Origin: CAZTVF01 sp964616985
Lineage (GTDB): Bacteria; Planctomycetota; Phycisphaerae; SM23-33
Length of the DNA stretch: 60,506 nucleotides
Reading direction: 5' to 3'
NCBI GenBank assembly: GCA_964616985.1
Contig: CAZTVF010000016.1
Coordinates: 1-60,506, forward strand
Shown: positions 7,355 to 16,667 of the stretch, in pieces
Layout of the letters: each line of letters begins with the position of its first letter
Numbering within the stretch: position 1 is the first letter of the stretch
Translations under genes and position numbers: made by a program
The notes under the pieces: generated by a model
Told to the model about the DNA's origin: nothing
What the model saw: only the letters and a program-made list of their open reading frames with translations
Database searches by the model: none

Positions 7355-10066
7355 CTACTTCTTCATCAGCTTCTTGTATCCCGCCTCGCTGACAACGACG
7401 CGGAGGCCGATATAGATGTACCCGGGATAGGCGTCGCTGTTGTACTCGCGATCCGCGCAGCGCTGGCTGTGGCCGTAGTAGCCCCACGAGCCGCCGCGGA
7501 TCACGCGGTACTGCGACGTCGCGTCCAGGTTCACCGGGTCGGTGGCCGGCTCGGCCGTGTAAGGCCGTAACCGATCGGTGCACCACTCGCCCACGTTGCC
7601 GGCGAGATCCATCACGCCATCGCGGCTGGCGCCGGCGGGATAGCTGCCAGCCACCATCACACCGCCGGCCTCTTGACTGCGGAAGGCCGCCGTCGCCTTG
7701 AGCTCGCGGTCGCCGGTGGCGTTGCAGCGGGTGGCGTCGGGGGCCTCTTTGCCCCAGGGGTACTTGCGCCCTTCGCCCCGGCCGGTGGCGACGTACTCCC
7801 ACTCGGCCTCGGTGGGCATGCGGAAGCCGTCGGCGGCAAGGTTCTCCTTAAGGACCTTCTGATTGGGTTTGTTGGGATCGGGCACCGTCATCTCGTACAC
7901 GGGCGTCAGGCCCGCCTGCTTCGACAGCCAGTTGCAGTAGTTCATGCCGTCCTGCCACGAGACGTAGATCACCGGCTCGCGGTCGCGCCACGAGAAGCCG
8001 TCGCGGTGCTTGCGATGCGTGGGATCGAACTTCTCGAATTCCTCGTTCGTCACCTCGTACTTGCCGATGGCGAACGGCGAGAGCCTCACCTTGTGCGCGG
8101 GCTTTTCATCGGGCAGGCCGTTGGCGTCGCCCATGGTGAACTCGCCGCCCGGAATGGCGACCAGTTCAGGGAAGACCGACGTGGGACGCGCGGGCTTGAC
8201 GACGGGCTCGACCTTGACCAGTTCGATGCTGTCGATGATGACGCGGCCCTGGTCATCGACCAGCGGGTGGTCCTTGTTGACGTTGCTGCCGGTGCTCTTC
8301 TCCCACTGCAGCTTGAGGTAGGTCGTCGTGTCGTACAGCGACCACAGCATGCTGATCGTGGCGAACTTGCCCTTGCCCGTCGGCGGGAGGAACGCCGGAA
8401 TGTAGTGCGGGTACTGCTTGGCAGCCCGCGTCGGGCCATCCGCTGACAGCGTCAGCCGGGCCTCGTTGGAGTCGGCGTTGCTGTAGGTGATCTTCACGCA
8501 GTACGTGGCGGTGGTCAGGCCCTTGATCTCGGCCGTAAAGCCGCTGAACTGATTGGGCTCGGTCTGCACGCCCTTGACCGTGCCTTCGGTGACGATGCTG
8601 GCGCCGTCGTGCACCTTGGCGTTCTCGGCCTCGATCTTCAGAGCGACTGGCCCGGCCGCCGCCCCGCCGCACCACAGGCGGTTGAGCAGGTGCAGGCCCT
8701 TGGCGCTGTTGTACTCATTCTCCTTGGCGATGATCTCCTTGCGGCCGAGCACGTCGATCAGGGGCGCGCCGGCGCTGCGGGTGAGCGTGAACTGCGGCAC
8801 ACCCGGCGCCATCGGCACGGACACCGTCGCGATGCCCGCCGGCAGGGAGAAGGACTTCTCGGCCGCGCCGAGCTTGATCTTCAACTCGGCCGGGGCGGTG
8901 AGGAACGTGGTGACGTAGATGCAGTCGGTGACATCATCGTGGAACTGGTCGAAAGGCCAGGTGCAGTTGGTGTTGTCAACCCACTTCTTGTCTTTGAAGT
9001 CGTAGGCCTGCTGCTGCCAGCTCGTGCGGTTGCGGTAGGCGTAGTAGAGCTTGTCCTGCTTGATGGCGGGTTTGACGCCGCTCTTGTACCACGCGCTGTA
9101 GTAGGCCGTGACATCGAGGTAGCTCTCGTCGTGGCTGAAATACTGCTTATCCTGGCCGCCGGGCCAGCGGAACGGCATGAGGCTGGAGTCTTCCTGGTAG
9201 TCGCTCCAGGTGGTGAGTTCGATCCAATCGGCGCCGTCGCGGATGAGGCCTTCCCACAGCGCGCCATACCCCGCCATGCCCTGCATGTCGCGGACGTTGG
9301 CGCTGTTGTACGTGGGAGCGGCCGAGCCCATGAATATCTTGCCCTTGTTGGGGTCCACCCGGCCGAGGTAATGGGCGGCCCGACATCCCATGGAATTGGT
9401 GGCGATCATGCCGCCGATGGAGTCGTCAACGGCGAAGTGAAACACGCCGTCGAGGTAGGGGTTCTCGCGGAACAGGTCGAGCACCGTCTCGAAGCTCCAG
9501 GCCATCTTGAATCGCGGGGAGTAGACGTGCGGAACCAGGAAGACGTCCTTGCCCTCCTTCCTGAGGGCCTCGGCGGCAGCGCCATACACGCCGCCACCCC
9601 AGCCCGACAGCACGCTCTTGCCGTGATGGCGGAACTGGTTGGGATGGTCGTAGAAGCGTGTGACCATGTCGACCATCTGCCGCGGATCGCCGATGCCGTC
9701 GGGCGAGATGAAGAGCTTGAAACCGCTGTTGAGCTGCTTGGCAGCCTCGTATATCTTTTCCGCCCACTGGAGGTAGTTGCCCGTGCCCATCTTGTTGTTC
9801 TTGGCGTCCCAGTTGCCCCACTGCCCGCAGTTCAGCGCGAACCCCTCGATGCCATGCCGCTGGGCCAGCTCGATCTCGCTCTTGTAGAACTCCACCGAGT
9901 TGCCGAAGCACGTCATGTAGTGCGCGAAGACCGGGTGGTACATGTCGGGCTCGGCCGGCCTGGAGGCCGCCGCCGGGGCGGTTGCCGCCTGCTCCCCCGC
10001 TGCCATCGACATAGCCGCCAGCATCGCCAACGCCGCCGCGCACACTGCAAGTCTCATCGATTTCAT
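7355..10066 (-). CDS. Exported GH71-like glycosidase fused to CBM-like and SUMF1/FGE-like domains
   Basis: This 903-residue protein starts at ATG 10066, preceded by AAAGGAAG and followed by a clear signal peptide. Residues about 35-450 form a GH71-like domain (HPVFAHYMTCFG, GIEGFALNCGQWG, ELTTWSDYQEDS). Residues about 455-630 look like a CBM6/35-type beta sandwich (ALKIEAENAKV). Residues 632-903 are a complete formylglycine-generating-enzyme (SUMF1) fold: IPGGEFTMGD, RMPTEAEWEY, GNVGEWC, RVIRGGSW. The two catalytic cysteines of true FGE align with Tyr863 and Gln868, so it should not make formylglycine. It lies 166 bp after the GH42-like gene, in the same direction. The SUMF1-like module may bind carbohydrate or a partner; that is inference. 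Confidence 0.75.
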   Translation of the reverse strand: MKSMRLAVCAAALAMLAAMSMAAGEQAATAPAAASRPAEPDMYHPVFAHYMTCFGNSVEFYKSEIELAQRHGIEGFALNCGQWGNWDAKNNKMGTGNYLQWAEKIYEAAKQLNSGFKLFISPDGIGDPRQMVDMVTRFYDHPNQFRHHGKSVLSGWGGGVYGAAAEALRKEGKDVFLVPHVYSPRFKMAWSFETVLDLFRENPYLDGVFHFAVDDSIGGMIATNSMGCRAAHYLGRVDPNKGKIFMGSAAPTYNSANVRDMQGMAGYGALWEGLIRDGADWIELTTWSDYQEDSSLMPFRWPGGQDKQYFSHDESYLDVTAYYSAWYKSGVKPAIKQDKLYYAYRNRTSWQQQAYDFKDKKWVDNTNCTWPFDQFHDDVTDCIYVTTFLTAPAELKIKLGAAEKSFSLPAGIATVSVPMAPGVPQFTLTRSAGAPLIDVLGRKEIIAKENEYNSAKGLHLLNRLWCGGAAAGPVALKIEAENAKVHDGASIVTEGTVKGVQTEPNQFSGFTAEIKGLTTATYCVKITYSNADSNEARLTLSADGPTRAAKQYPHYIPAFLPPTGKGKFATISMLWSLYDTTTYLKLQWEKSTGSNVNKDHPLVDDQGRVIIDSIELVKVEPVVKPARPTSVFPELVAIPGGEFTMGDANGLPDEKPAHKVRLSPFAIGKYEVTNEEFEKFDPTHRKHRDGFSWRDREPVIYVSWQDGMNYCNWLSKQAGLTPVYEMTVPDPNKPNQKVLKENLAADGFRMPTEAEWEYVATGRGEGRKYPWGKEAPDATRCNATGDRELKATAAFRSQEAGGVMVAGSYPAGASRDGVMDLAGNVGEWCTDRLRPYTAEPATDPVNLDATSQYRVIRGGSWGYYGHSQRCADREYNSDAYPGYIYIGLRVVVSEAGYKKLMKK

Positions 10067-10232
10067 GGTCGCTTCCTTTATAGCCAGGCCATCGCCGGGG
10101 GCCATCGTGACACCCGCCTTCGCCGAGTTGGTCGTTACGCGTCTCATCGTGCCGTCCTTCGTTCGTCGTTCCGTCAATCCGTGCAATCGGCCAATCGCCA
10201 GCCGCCGCACCGCGCGGTCTCACCTGACCCGC

Positions 10233-13200
10233 CTACTTAGCTTCCTCAGCCTTGTGATACTTCGCTTCCCAGCCGGCTCCGAGTTGTTCCGCGGGGCGGA
10301 TGCGGATGATCTTCAATGGCGAATAACCTGGATGATACACAACATCAATGCCGGACTCGCGCATTTCCTTGCCGCTGAAGACGCCAAGCTTCTGATCGCT
10401 CACAAGTTCCTCCAGCACCCAATTGCCCTTGCGATCTGGAATGGCCGGGAGCTTCATGTGATACGTGCCGGGCTTTTCGTGATAGAGGATCGCATAGTAG
10501 CGGTCGAGTTTCCCGCTGCGGAGTTCCAGCAGGTAGGGGATGGGGTTGCCTTCTCGCGGGTTCGGCACGCCCGCCCAGGCGGCCGCCCGGGCCATGAAGC
10601 CTTTGAGGTACCCCGCTTTAAAGTCGGGCGTGCCCCAGAAGACGACGACCTCGCCCTTGTCCACGGCATGACGAGTGACGGCCGCCCCGCCACCGGCGAA
10701 GCGGGCCCACACGTCGCCGCCGACGGGCTTGGCGTCGCGATAGTAGCCGAAGTAATCCGTCACCGGAATCCACCGGTAAGGCCACTTGAAGAATTCCCTC
10801 TGGATCTCCGGGTTCGCCATGTCCGCACGCATCTGGTCGGTCGTGAAGAACCGCACCAGGCCGTTGGCATCGAACAGCGGATTGGCCGCCTCCACCTTGG
10901 CGGCTACGTCCACGCCGCCATGCTCGTATTGGCCCTGCGGGGCGCCGATGCCCAGCTTCTGCAGCAGCACGTACTGTTCGTTGCCCAGCTCAGGGCAATA
11001 GCGGCCGGTGTTGGCGGCGATGATCATCTTCGCCCCGCCGCGGACCAGCCGGTCGAGCTTCTCGATGTTGTCCTTGCTCATCACCTCGTCCAGCGGGTTG
11101 GGCAGGATGAGCTTGTATTCGGCCGCGCGGTCGTCGCGCAGCTCCTGGCGGTCGATCGAGTCAGCCTGGAGCAGTTCAAACCAGCGGTTCAGGTCTCCCC
11201 AGCGGTCGCTGAAAGAGGTGCGATGCTTGCAGTACAACGTGGACGGATCGCGCAGCGTCGCCACCAGCGGCTTGCTGCCAACGACGCGGGCGGAATTGAG
11301 TTCCTGCAGGACCGTCTTGTAGCGAGCGAAGCGGTCGTACGCCGTCACGCCCCCGAAGTGCGCGGGCAGGCTGTAGCCATTGCCCGGCAGCGGCCAGAAG
11401 TACACGTGCATGTTGGCCCCCCCGCCGCCGGCCTGCGACATCATCACGAACACCGACCAGTCCAGCACCCAGCCCCGCTCGCCAGGGTCGCCGTAGGCCG
11501 CCCAGTTCAGCGGGTGGTGGGGTTCGGTGATCCAGCCCAGGCCGCCATCAGCCGCGTCGAACAGAGTCCCCTCGTACGCCAGGAAATGGTTGCCGCCATT
11601 GTGCAGGTAGTCGCCCACGCCGATGACGCCATTGGGGTTGTACGTGTAGAGAATGATCACGCCGTTGGGGTCGTAGGAGCGGACGCTACGGGCGGCCAGC
11701 TGGTACCAATAGTTCTTATCCAGCCACGTCTTGTACCGGCAGAAGTCCAGCCACTGCACCCGCATGTCCGGCCGCGAGCCCGAGACGTACTCCGGCAGGG
11801 GCGCCTGCACGTCGTTCCAGTCCTTGAGTTCAACGCCCCATCGCCGGGCCAGTTGCTCCAGCGAGAGCCCCAGCGTGTCCTTCAGATAACCGCGGAAGGC
11901 GGCCACCGTCGGCGCTTCATAGCCGCCGCACAGGCCGCGCCATGGCTGGTCGAGCACGCCCCACTCCCCGCCGATGTTCATCACGTACAGACCCTGGTAG
12001 GCCGTGTGGCGGTGGTAACGATCGTGGAACACCTTGAACGCACGCAGGTGGGCGTTGATGTACTCCGGATCGCTCAGCGAGAAGCTGCCGTACCAGTGAT
12101 GGCCGATGGCCTCGGTGCCGTCGAAGCTGCGCTGGCGGCTGAACCGCTGGTGGCGGTAGAGGTTGTTGCCCGCCTTGTCCTCGTGCGCCAGCCGCAGCGT
12201 GATGCAGCAGCCGGCGTCGGCGGCCGCGTCGAACAGGCGATCCAGCAGCGGGAAGTCGTACACGCCCGGCAGCACCTCGAAGTCGCGAAGATCGACCATG
12301 TAGGTGATGTCCGGGCCGACCAGCGACGCCTCCTTCACGAACCGCTGGAACGCCTCCAGCAACTGCGCCTCACTGCGGACGGGATCGCGAAGGAGGAACG
12401 TGAATCGCATGTAGGCTGATTCATGCGTGACCGTCCGGTCGCGTCGCAGGCCCTGCGTGCGGCCTTCGTACGTGGCGGCCAGGTCGCTGCGGCGACCGAG
12501 GACATAGGTCTGTTCATCGAGCTTGACCGGCGGCTTGGCCGCGGCGGGCTTGGCCGCAACGGGCTTGGTCGCCGGGCGCGTGGACGCCGCGCTGGCCGTG
12601 GCGGCAGGCTGGCTCGCCGGCGCAGGGGGCAGCACGCTCACGACCAGTCGGTAGGCATCGCGGCCGGCCTCGCCCTTGAGCGAGATCGGCACGTCGAGAT
12701 AGGGCTTGCCGGCCAGCGCGACGTCGGCAGCGCCCTCCTCAACGATCGTGTCGTACATCACGTGCTTGAGTTGCCACGCGAGCTTGAGATTGTCGACGCC
12801 CTTGGAAAAGACGCGTGCGGTCACGGCCAGGGGCTCGTCGCGGTTGTAGACGCCGGCGGTGTGGGCGTCGGGGTTGATCCGCACGTAGCCCAGAGCAGGC
12901 GGCGTCTTGAGGTCCACGGGCTGCGGCGGCGTGCGGTCTTCACTGCCTTCGACCTGGTAGCGCAGCGATTCGCCGGTCACGACGGCGCCGTTGGCATCGG
13001 TGACCTGGTAGTCGATCCAGTAGTTGTCGTCGGGGCCCAGCGGGAACTCGATCTTCTGTCGCGCCGAGGTAAGGTCGTTGGGCTCGAAGGAGAGCGCGCG
13101 GGTGAACTCTCGCAGCGGCCTGCCTTGAAACTCGTTCGTCACCCGGGCCGCCAGGCGGTATTGGCCGCCCTTGGGGAGCACCGAATCCGCATAGAGAAAC

Positions 13201-13835
13201 GGGGCGGCGTAAGGCACCTTCATGCCTCCCAGCTCAATGCCGCCGAAGAACATCTCCCCTTTGTGGACGAGAGGCTTGCTCGCCCGCACGCGGATCATGA
13301 AGCCCGCGAAGGCGCACTTGCCGTCAGGCCGGGCGTTGCGATCCCCGCCCTCGGCTTCGTAAACCTCCTGCGTGGCCCCGCCGGCCTCGGAGGAATAGAT
13401 GTAGCGAGAGGTCCACTTGCCCCACTTGGCCGTGCCGCACTTGAGGTGTGGGTATGCCCACGGTTCGTAGATCAGCTGCTCGCCGCTGGCATCGCGGATG
13501 ATGGGGTAGGCCCGTACGCTGAGATTGCCCGTGGCCATGCCCGCGGCCTCGAACAGCACGCGCGACTCCTGCGGCCCCAGTTCCACCGGCTCGGCCAGCA
13601 GCAGCCGCACGACCGCCTGGATATGCGTGATGTGACCAGAGAGGAAGCGGTCCTTGACGTTGACTTCGAACTTGACGCCAAGGCAACCCTCCTTCTCCAC
13701 GAGGGTGGCTTGATCGCCTGGGGACACTTCGAGCTTCCATTGTCCCGCCGGCAGCACGGGCAGGATCCGCTCGCCCGCCAGGGCGGGCGTGGTCAGGGCC
13801 ACGCACAGGACGATGCAGAAGAGTCGCCTCATCAT
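10233..13835 (-). CDS. Large exported GH42-like glycosidase
   Basis: This 1,200-residue protein has an N-terminal signal peptide (MMRRLFCIVLCVALTTPALA). The first 430 residues hold several beta-sandwich-like domains, followed by an Ala/Lys/Pro-rich linker (about 445-475). The barrel between about 520 and 870 has GH42 hallmarks: an acid/base-type GGEW with Glu624, then a segment with GGYEAPTVAAFRGYLK and ARRWGVELKDWNDV, as seen after the catalytic Glu in GH42. A Rossmann-like domain follows (about 930-1100), as in the GH42 trimerisation domain. Start 13835 has AGGA 7 nt upstream; the next codon, ATG 13832, is equally possible. It is the first gene of the locus and divergent from the GntR/LacI regulator 134 bp away. 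Confidence 0.7.
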   Translation of the reverse strand: MMRRLFCIVLCVALTTPALAGERILPVLPAGQWKLEVSPGDQATLVEKEGCLGVKFEVNVKDRFLSGHITHIQAVVRLLLAEPVELGPQESRVLFEAAGMATGNLSVRAYPIIRDASGEQLIYEPWAYPHLKCGTAKWGKWTSRYIYSSEAGGATQEVYEAEGGDRNARPDGKCAFAGFMIRVRASKPLVHKGEMFFGGIELGGMKVPYAAPFLYADSVLPKGGQYRLAARVTNEFQGRPLREFTRALSFEPNDLTSARQKIEFPLGPDDNYWIDYQVTDANGAVVTGESLRYQVEGSEDRTPPQPVDLKTPPALGYVRINPDAHTAGVYNRDEPLAVTARVFSKGVDNLKLAWQLKHVMYDTIVEEGAADVALAGKPYLDVPISLKGEAGRDAYRLVVSVLPPAPASQPAATASAASTRPATKPVAAKPAAAKPPVKLDEQTYVLGRRSDLAATYEGRTQGLRRDRTVTHESAYMRFTFLLRDPVRSEAQLLEAFQRFVKEASLVGPDITYMVDLRDFEVLPGVYDFPLLDRLFDAAADAGCCITLRLAHEDKAGNNLYRHQRFSRQRSFDGTEAIGHHWYGSFSLSDPEYINAHLRAFKVFHDRYHRHTAYQGLYVMNIGGEWGVLDQPWRGLCGGYEAPTVAAFRGYLKDTLGLSLEQLARRWGVELKDWNDVQAPLPEYVSGSRPDMRVQWLDFCRYKTWLDKNYWYQLAARSVRSYDPNGVIILYTYNPNGVIGVGDYLHNGGNHFLAYEGTLFDAADGGLGWITEPHHPLNWAAYGDPGERGWVLDWSVFVMMSQAGGGGANMHVYFWPLPGNGYSLPAHFGGVTAYDRFARYKTVLQELNSARVVGSKPLVATLRDPSTLYCKHRTSFSDRWGDLNRWFELLQADSIDRQELRDDRAAEYKLILPNPLDEVMSKDNIEKLDRLVRGGAKMIIAANTGRYCPELGNEQYVLLQKLGIGAPQGQYEHGGVDVAAKVEAANPLFDANGLVRFFTTDQMRADMANPEIQREFFKWPYRWIPVTDYFGYYRDAKPVGGDVWARFAGGGAAVTRHAVDKGEVVVFWGTPDFKAGYLKGFMARAAAWAGVPNPREGNPIPYLLELRSGKLDRYYAILYHEKPGTYHMKLPAIPDRKGNWVLEELVSDQKLGVFSGKEMRESGIDVVYHPGYSPLKIIRIRPAEQLGAGWEAKYHKAEEAK

Positions 13836-13905
13836 TACTCGATCCTCGCAAGGCAGGTGAAGAAGCCCGGTCGCCGCGATTCCCCGCTGCTCTGGGGAAT
13901 CAACG

Positions 13906-13933
13906 TTGCAATAAACCGTGTTATCGGTATAAT
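13906..13933 (+). promoter_or_regulatory. Putative promoter of the GntR/LacI regulator with candidate operator
   Basis: TTGCAA (13906-13911), a 16-bp spacer and a perfect TATAAT (13928-13933) lie 36 bp before the regulator start. CAACGTTG (13901-13908) and ACCG-N6-CGGT (13916-13929) are short dyads overlapping the promoter and could be operator half-sites. The opposite strand has a TTGACA facing the glycosidase locus, so both divergent units may be controlled here. Confidence 0.5.
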
Positions 13934-13969
13934 GCGCGACTGTCAAGCTAGGTTTCGCGGAAAATCCAG

Positions 13970-15073
13970 ATGAATACATCAGCGGACATCGGAGGGTCTC
14001 GCGTCGTGCAGGCGGTCAAGGCCGTCCTGCGCTACGCGCATGGCAAAGGCCTGCGCGATGGGGACCGTCTGCCGCCGCAGCAGCAGCTGCGCGTCACGCT
14101 GGGTTTCAGCAACGACACCCTCACCCGGGCGATGGGGCAACTCATGCGGGCGGGCGTCATCACGCGAAAGAGCAAGGTCGGCACCGTCGTCGCTGATCTT
14201 TCCAGGCCCCTGCCGAACCTGTGGTCGGTGGCACTGCCGAGCTTTCCGGCCGAGCTGGTGGGCGAGGTGCCCTTCCTCGCCCAGTTGCTGCAGTTCCTGC
14301 AATCCGGCATCCGCCAGGCGGGCCATCGCTGCCACGTCTATGCGATGGAACGATCTCGGAACGTGGACTCCCCCGTGCTGGCCGACTTCAGCGGCCTCGA
14401 GCAGGACATCCTCGCCGGCGCGGTCGACGCCGTGCTGACGACGCTGACCACGGACGCCCGACACTGGGCGTGGGCAAAGCAGCACAACCTTCCGCTGTGT
14501 CACACCTGGTGGTGGGAGGCCGCTCCCTGCGGTGTGGTCATCGACCAGAAACCCATGGTCATGCAGGCCGCCGCCCTGCTGGCCGACCAAGGTTGCCGGC
14601 GACTCGCCCTCATCGCGGCCGAGCCGCCGCGGAAGGGTTTCGGCCGCTTCTGGGAAGGCTTCACCGAGGCGGCCACTGCCCTCGCCGGCCGCATCGAGAC
14701 GCTGCCGCTCCTGCAGGAAGGCCAAGGCGTGCTGTCGGGGCAGAAGATCGCGCAGCGATTGCTGGCCATGCCGGCCGCCTCGCGGCCCGATGGCCTGATC
14801 GCAGTGGACGACCGCGTGACCCTGGGCCTGACGACGACGCTCGTCTCTGCCGGCGACTACCGCCCCAAGATCGTGGTGCAGGCGAATCGCCAGGCCCCGC
14901 TTTCGTTCGCGTTGCCGGTGTTCCGCTTCGAGGTCGACATCGAACAGCTCGCCTCCGCCGCCGTGAACCTGCTGCTGGAACGGCTGCCCAACCCCTCCCT
15001 GCCTCCCCGCCTGGAATTCGTCGCCCCCCGCTTCGCCGGCCTGCACGAGCACGAAAACCCGCAGGGACGATGA
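13970..15073 (+). CDS. GntR-LacI hybrid transcriptional regulator (AraR type)
   Basis: The 367-residue protein carries a GntR-type winged helix at about residues 8-75 (DGDRLPPQQQLRVTLGFS and DTLTRAMGQLMRAGVI). A LacI/periplasmic-binding-protein-like sensor follows from about 85 to 360, with RLALIAAEPPRKGFGRFWEGF and PDGLIAVDD typical of that fold. This GntR head plus LacI body is the AraR architecture, in which a sugar ligand releases the repressor. It is divergent from and adjacent to the GH42-like gene, so it very likely controls the 86-13835 glycosidase locus and itself. The effector sugar is not evident. No signal peptide or membrane segment is present. Confidence 0.85.
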   Translation: MNTSADIGGSRVVQAVKAVLRYAHGKGLRDGDRLPPQQQLRVTLGFSNDTLTRAMGQLMRAGVITRKSKVGTVVADLSRPLPNLWSVALPSFPAELVGEVPFLAQLLQFLQSGIRQAGHRCHVYAMERSRNVDSPVLADFSGLEQDILAGAVDAVLTTLTTDARHWAWAKQHNLPLCHTWWWEAAPCGVVIDQKPMVMQAAALLADQGCRRLALIAAEPPRKGFGRFWEGFTEAATALAGRIETLPLLQEGQGVLSGQKIAQRLLAMPAASRPDGLIAVDDRVTLGLTTTLVSAGDYRPKIVVQANRQAPLSFALPVFRFEVDIEQLASAAVNLLLERLPNPSLPPRLEFVAPRFAGLHEHENPQGR

Positions 15074-15140
15074 GGGAAGACGAGCGCAGACGCGGAGATG
15101 GGGAGACGGGGAGATGCGTTGCGAGAGACGTGCACATCTC

Positions 15141-15179
15141 GGGTGCCATGCTTTTAGCCCCGCAGGGGCAAAAGCATGT
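15141..15179. repeat. GGTGCCATGC palindrome family, single copy
   Basis: GGGTGCCATGC is followed by an inverted repeat (CATGCTTTTAGCCCC, loop GCA, then GGGGCAAAAGCATG) with one unpaired base. It is nearly identical to the two copies at 58052-58210 and lies 67 bp after the regulator gene, between convergent genes. Confidence 0.75.
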
Positions 15180-15301
15180 TTACACAGAAGGCGCACCGAA
15201 CCTGAATAAACAACCGTGGCGACACGAACGATCGTGTCGCCACGGCGGCAATGCTTGCAGCGGTCGGGCATGGGCCGCCGCACGTTACGGTATTTCCTGG
15301 C

Positions 15302-15321
15302 GGCGGCCTGGGAAGGCCGCC
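15302..15321. repeat. GGCGGCCT palindrome family, half copy
   Basis: GGCGGCCT and AGGCCGCC flank a four-base loop just past the 3' end of the sigma-factor gene. It is one arm of the longer palindromes at 1252 and 26619. With 15141-15179 it accounts for most of the 262-bp gap between the convergent regulator and sigma-factor genes; I see nothing else there. Confidence 0.65.
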
Positions 15322-15335
15322 ACCCATCGTGCCGG

Positions 15336-16361
15336 CTAGGCGGCCAGGTAGTCCTCGTCCAGGGCGGCCTTGATCTTGCCCAGGGCGAGGTTCTGGATCT
15401 GGCGGACTCGCTCGTTGGTCAGGCCGACGAGCTTGCCCACCTCGGCCAGCGTGCGGCCCTTGCCGCCGGAGGCGATGGCGAAGCGTTCCATCACAATCCG
15501 CCGCTCGACCTCGCTGAGTCGGGCGCGGTTCTTGGCCAGGATCTCGCGGAGCGCGTCGACGGAATCATTCCGCTGGATTTCATGGCGGCTGACGTCGTAA
15601 TCGCTGCGCTCCAGGTCCGGGTCGAACTCGGTCGGGAAGTGCTGACGATAGCGGCCTGTCTTGGTGGCCAGGCGATTGAAGCTCTTGAGGATGGCCCGGC
15701 AGGCATACGTGGAGAACTTGAACCCGCGTGCCACGTCGAACTTCTCGACGCTTCGCAGCAGGGCCATGTTGCCCTCGGAGATCAGCTCGCTGAATTCGAC
15801 GTTGGGAATGCGCGTCCTCTTGGCCATCGCCAGGACCAGGGCCATGTTGGCCCGCACGAGGGCGCTTTGAGCGTCCACGGCGCGGCGATACCAAAGCACC
15901 ATCTGCTGGGCGCGGTTGAGGGACAGGCGCCTGCGCTGTGCCGCCTGTAGCTTGCTGAGGCGATAGCGGGCGTAGTTGTACCGCAGGAAGAGCCCGGCCT
16001 CATCCTCGCGGGTGAGGGTAGCCTTGGCGCTGCGGGTGGGGACGATTTCTTCGGGCACCTCGGGGAAGTGCGTCCACTGAGGCACATCAATGATGTGGGC
16101 GTTGGGCCCGAACAGGTTGGCCTCAGTGGCGGCCTGGGCGAAGGACTCGTGAAACACATAGTCGACCTTCTCGGGGATCTTTCCATACACCTCGTGGTCA
16201 ACCAGGCTGAGGTTTAGATCGTTCAGAGGCGCTTCCTTCACGGATACTCGTTCTTCAGTCAAGGTAATCATTATCTTCCCTTTCGATGAGCCGTATAACA
16301 CGTACTGAAAATCCGCTTTAGTCTCGGCTCCTTGAGAGCCCGTTGTCGTTGCTTCTTTCAT
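15336..16361 (-). CDS. Sigma-70 family RNA polymerase sigma factor (non-ECF, SigA-like sigma2-sigma4)
   Basis: This 341-residue protein has about 110 residues of unrecognised N-terminus, then sigma2: LVRANMALVLAMAKR, FSELISEGNMALLRSVEKFD and GFKFSTYACRAILKSF. Sigma4 follows at about 275-335, with LSEVERRIVMERF, the helix-turn-helix TLAEVGKLVGLTNERVRQI and LALGKIKAAL. Only some 50 residues separate the two, so sigma3 is absent or much reduced. This resembles accessory sigma factors of planctomycetes more than housekeeping RpoD. The ATG at 16361 has TAGGAT 8 nt upstream. If that hexamer is instead the -10 box, the true start could be Met31 (16271), which follows AAGGGAAG. The gene stands alone. 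Confidence 0.85.
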   Translation of the reverse strand: MKEATTTGSQGAETKADFQYVLYGSSKGKIMITLTEERVSVKEAPLNDLNLSLVDHEVYGKIPEKVDYVFHESFAQAATEANLFGPNAHIIDVPQWTHFPEVPEEIVPTRSAKATLTREDEAGLFLRYNYARYRLSKLQAAQRRRLSLNRAQQMVLWYRRAVDAQSALVRANMALVLAMAKRTRIPNVEFSELISEGNMALLRSVEKFDVARGFKFSTYACRAILKSFNRLATKTGRYRQHFPTEFDPDLERSDYDVSRHEIQRNDSVDALREILAKNRARLSEVERRIVMERFAIASGGKGRTLAEVGKLVGLTNERVRQIQNLALGKIKAALDEDYLAA

Positions 16362-16369
16362 CTACGTTT

Positions 16370-16397
16370 ATCCTACAAATCTAGTACGATTTGTCAA
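16370..16397 (-). promoter_or_regulatory. Putative promoter of the sigma-factor gene
   Basis: On the minus strand, TTGACA (16397-16392), a 16-bp spacer and TAGGAT (16375-16370) lie in an unusually AT-rich patch. Transcription would start near the ATG at 16361, implying a leaderless message or use of the downstream Met31. Confidence 0.45.
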
Positions 16398-16667
16398 CTA
16401 TTAAGGTGGGCGAAAAGGCCTTGATTCGGACGTGCGATGCATAAACCGGAATTACCCTGATACCGCTCTAGGTAACTTTTCCTAGCTCGCTCTGTGTCAA
16501 GAGGTTATGAACAGTGATAATCCCGATTTACTCCCCCGGTCGCCGCACCTACTTCAGGGTCGCCGCCGCACCAGCCTTCGGCTGCCTCCGGAGGACACTT
16601 GGTGGACCCGCTTTGGCCAGTTGATGCTTGACAACGGCCGCTGGCAGGGCAGAATAGATGCAAGTGC
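16398..16667. other. Non-coding stretch between sigma factor and glycosyltransferase
   Basis: Locally AT-richer DNA between divergent genes. A CTAGG/CCTAG inverted repeat with an 8-base loop lies at about 16468-16485. Plus-strand open frames here continue out of frame into the glycosyltransferase and look like shadows. No RNA gene is recognised. Confidence 0.5.
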
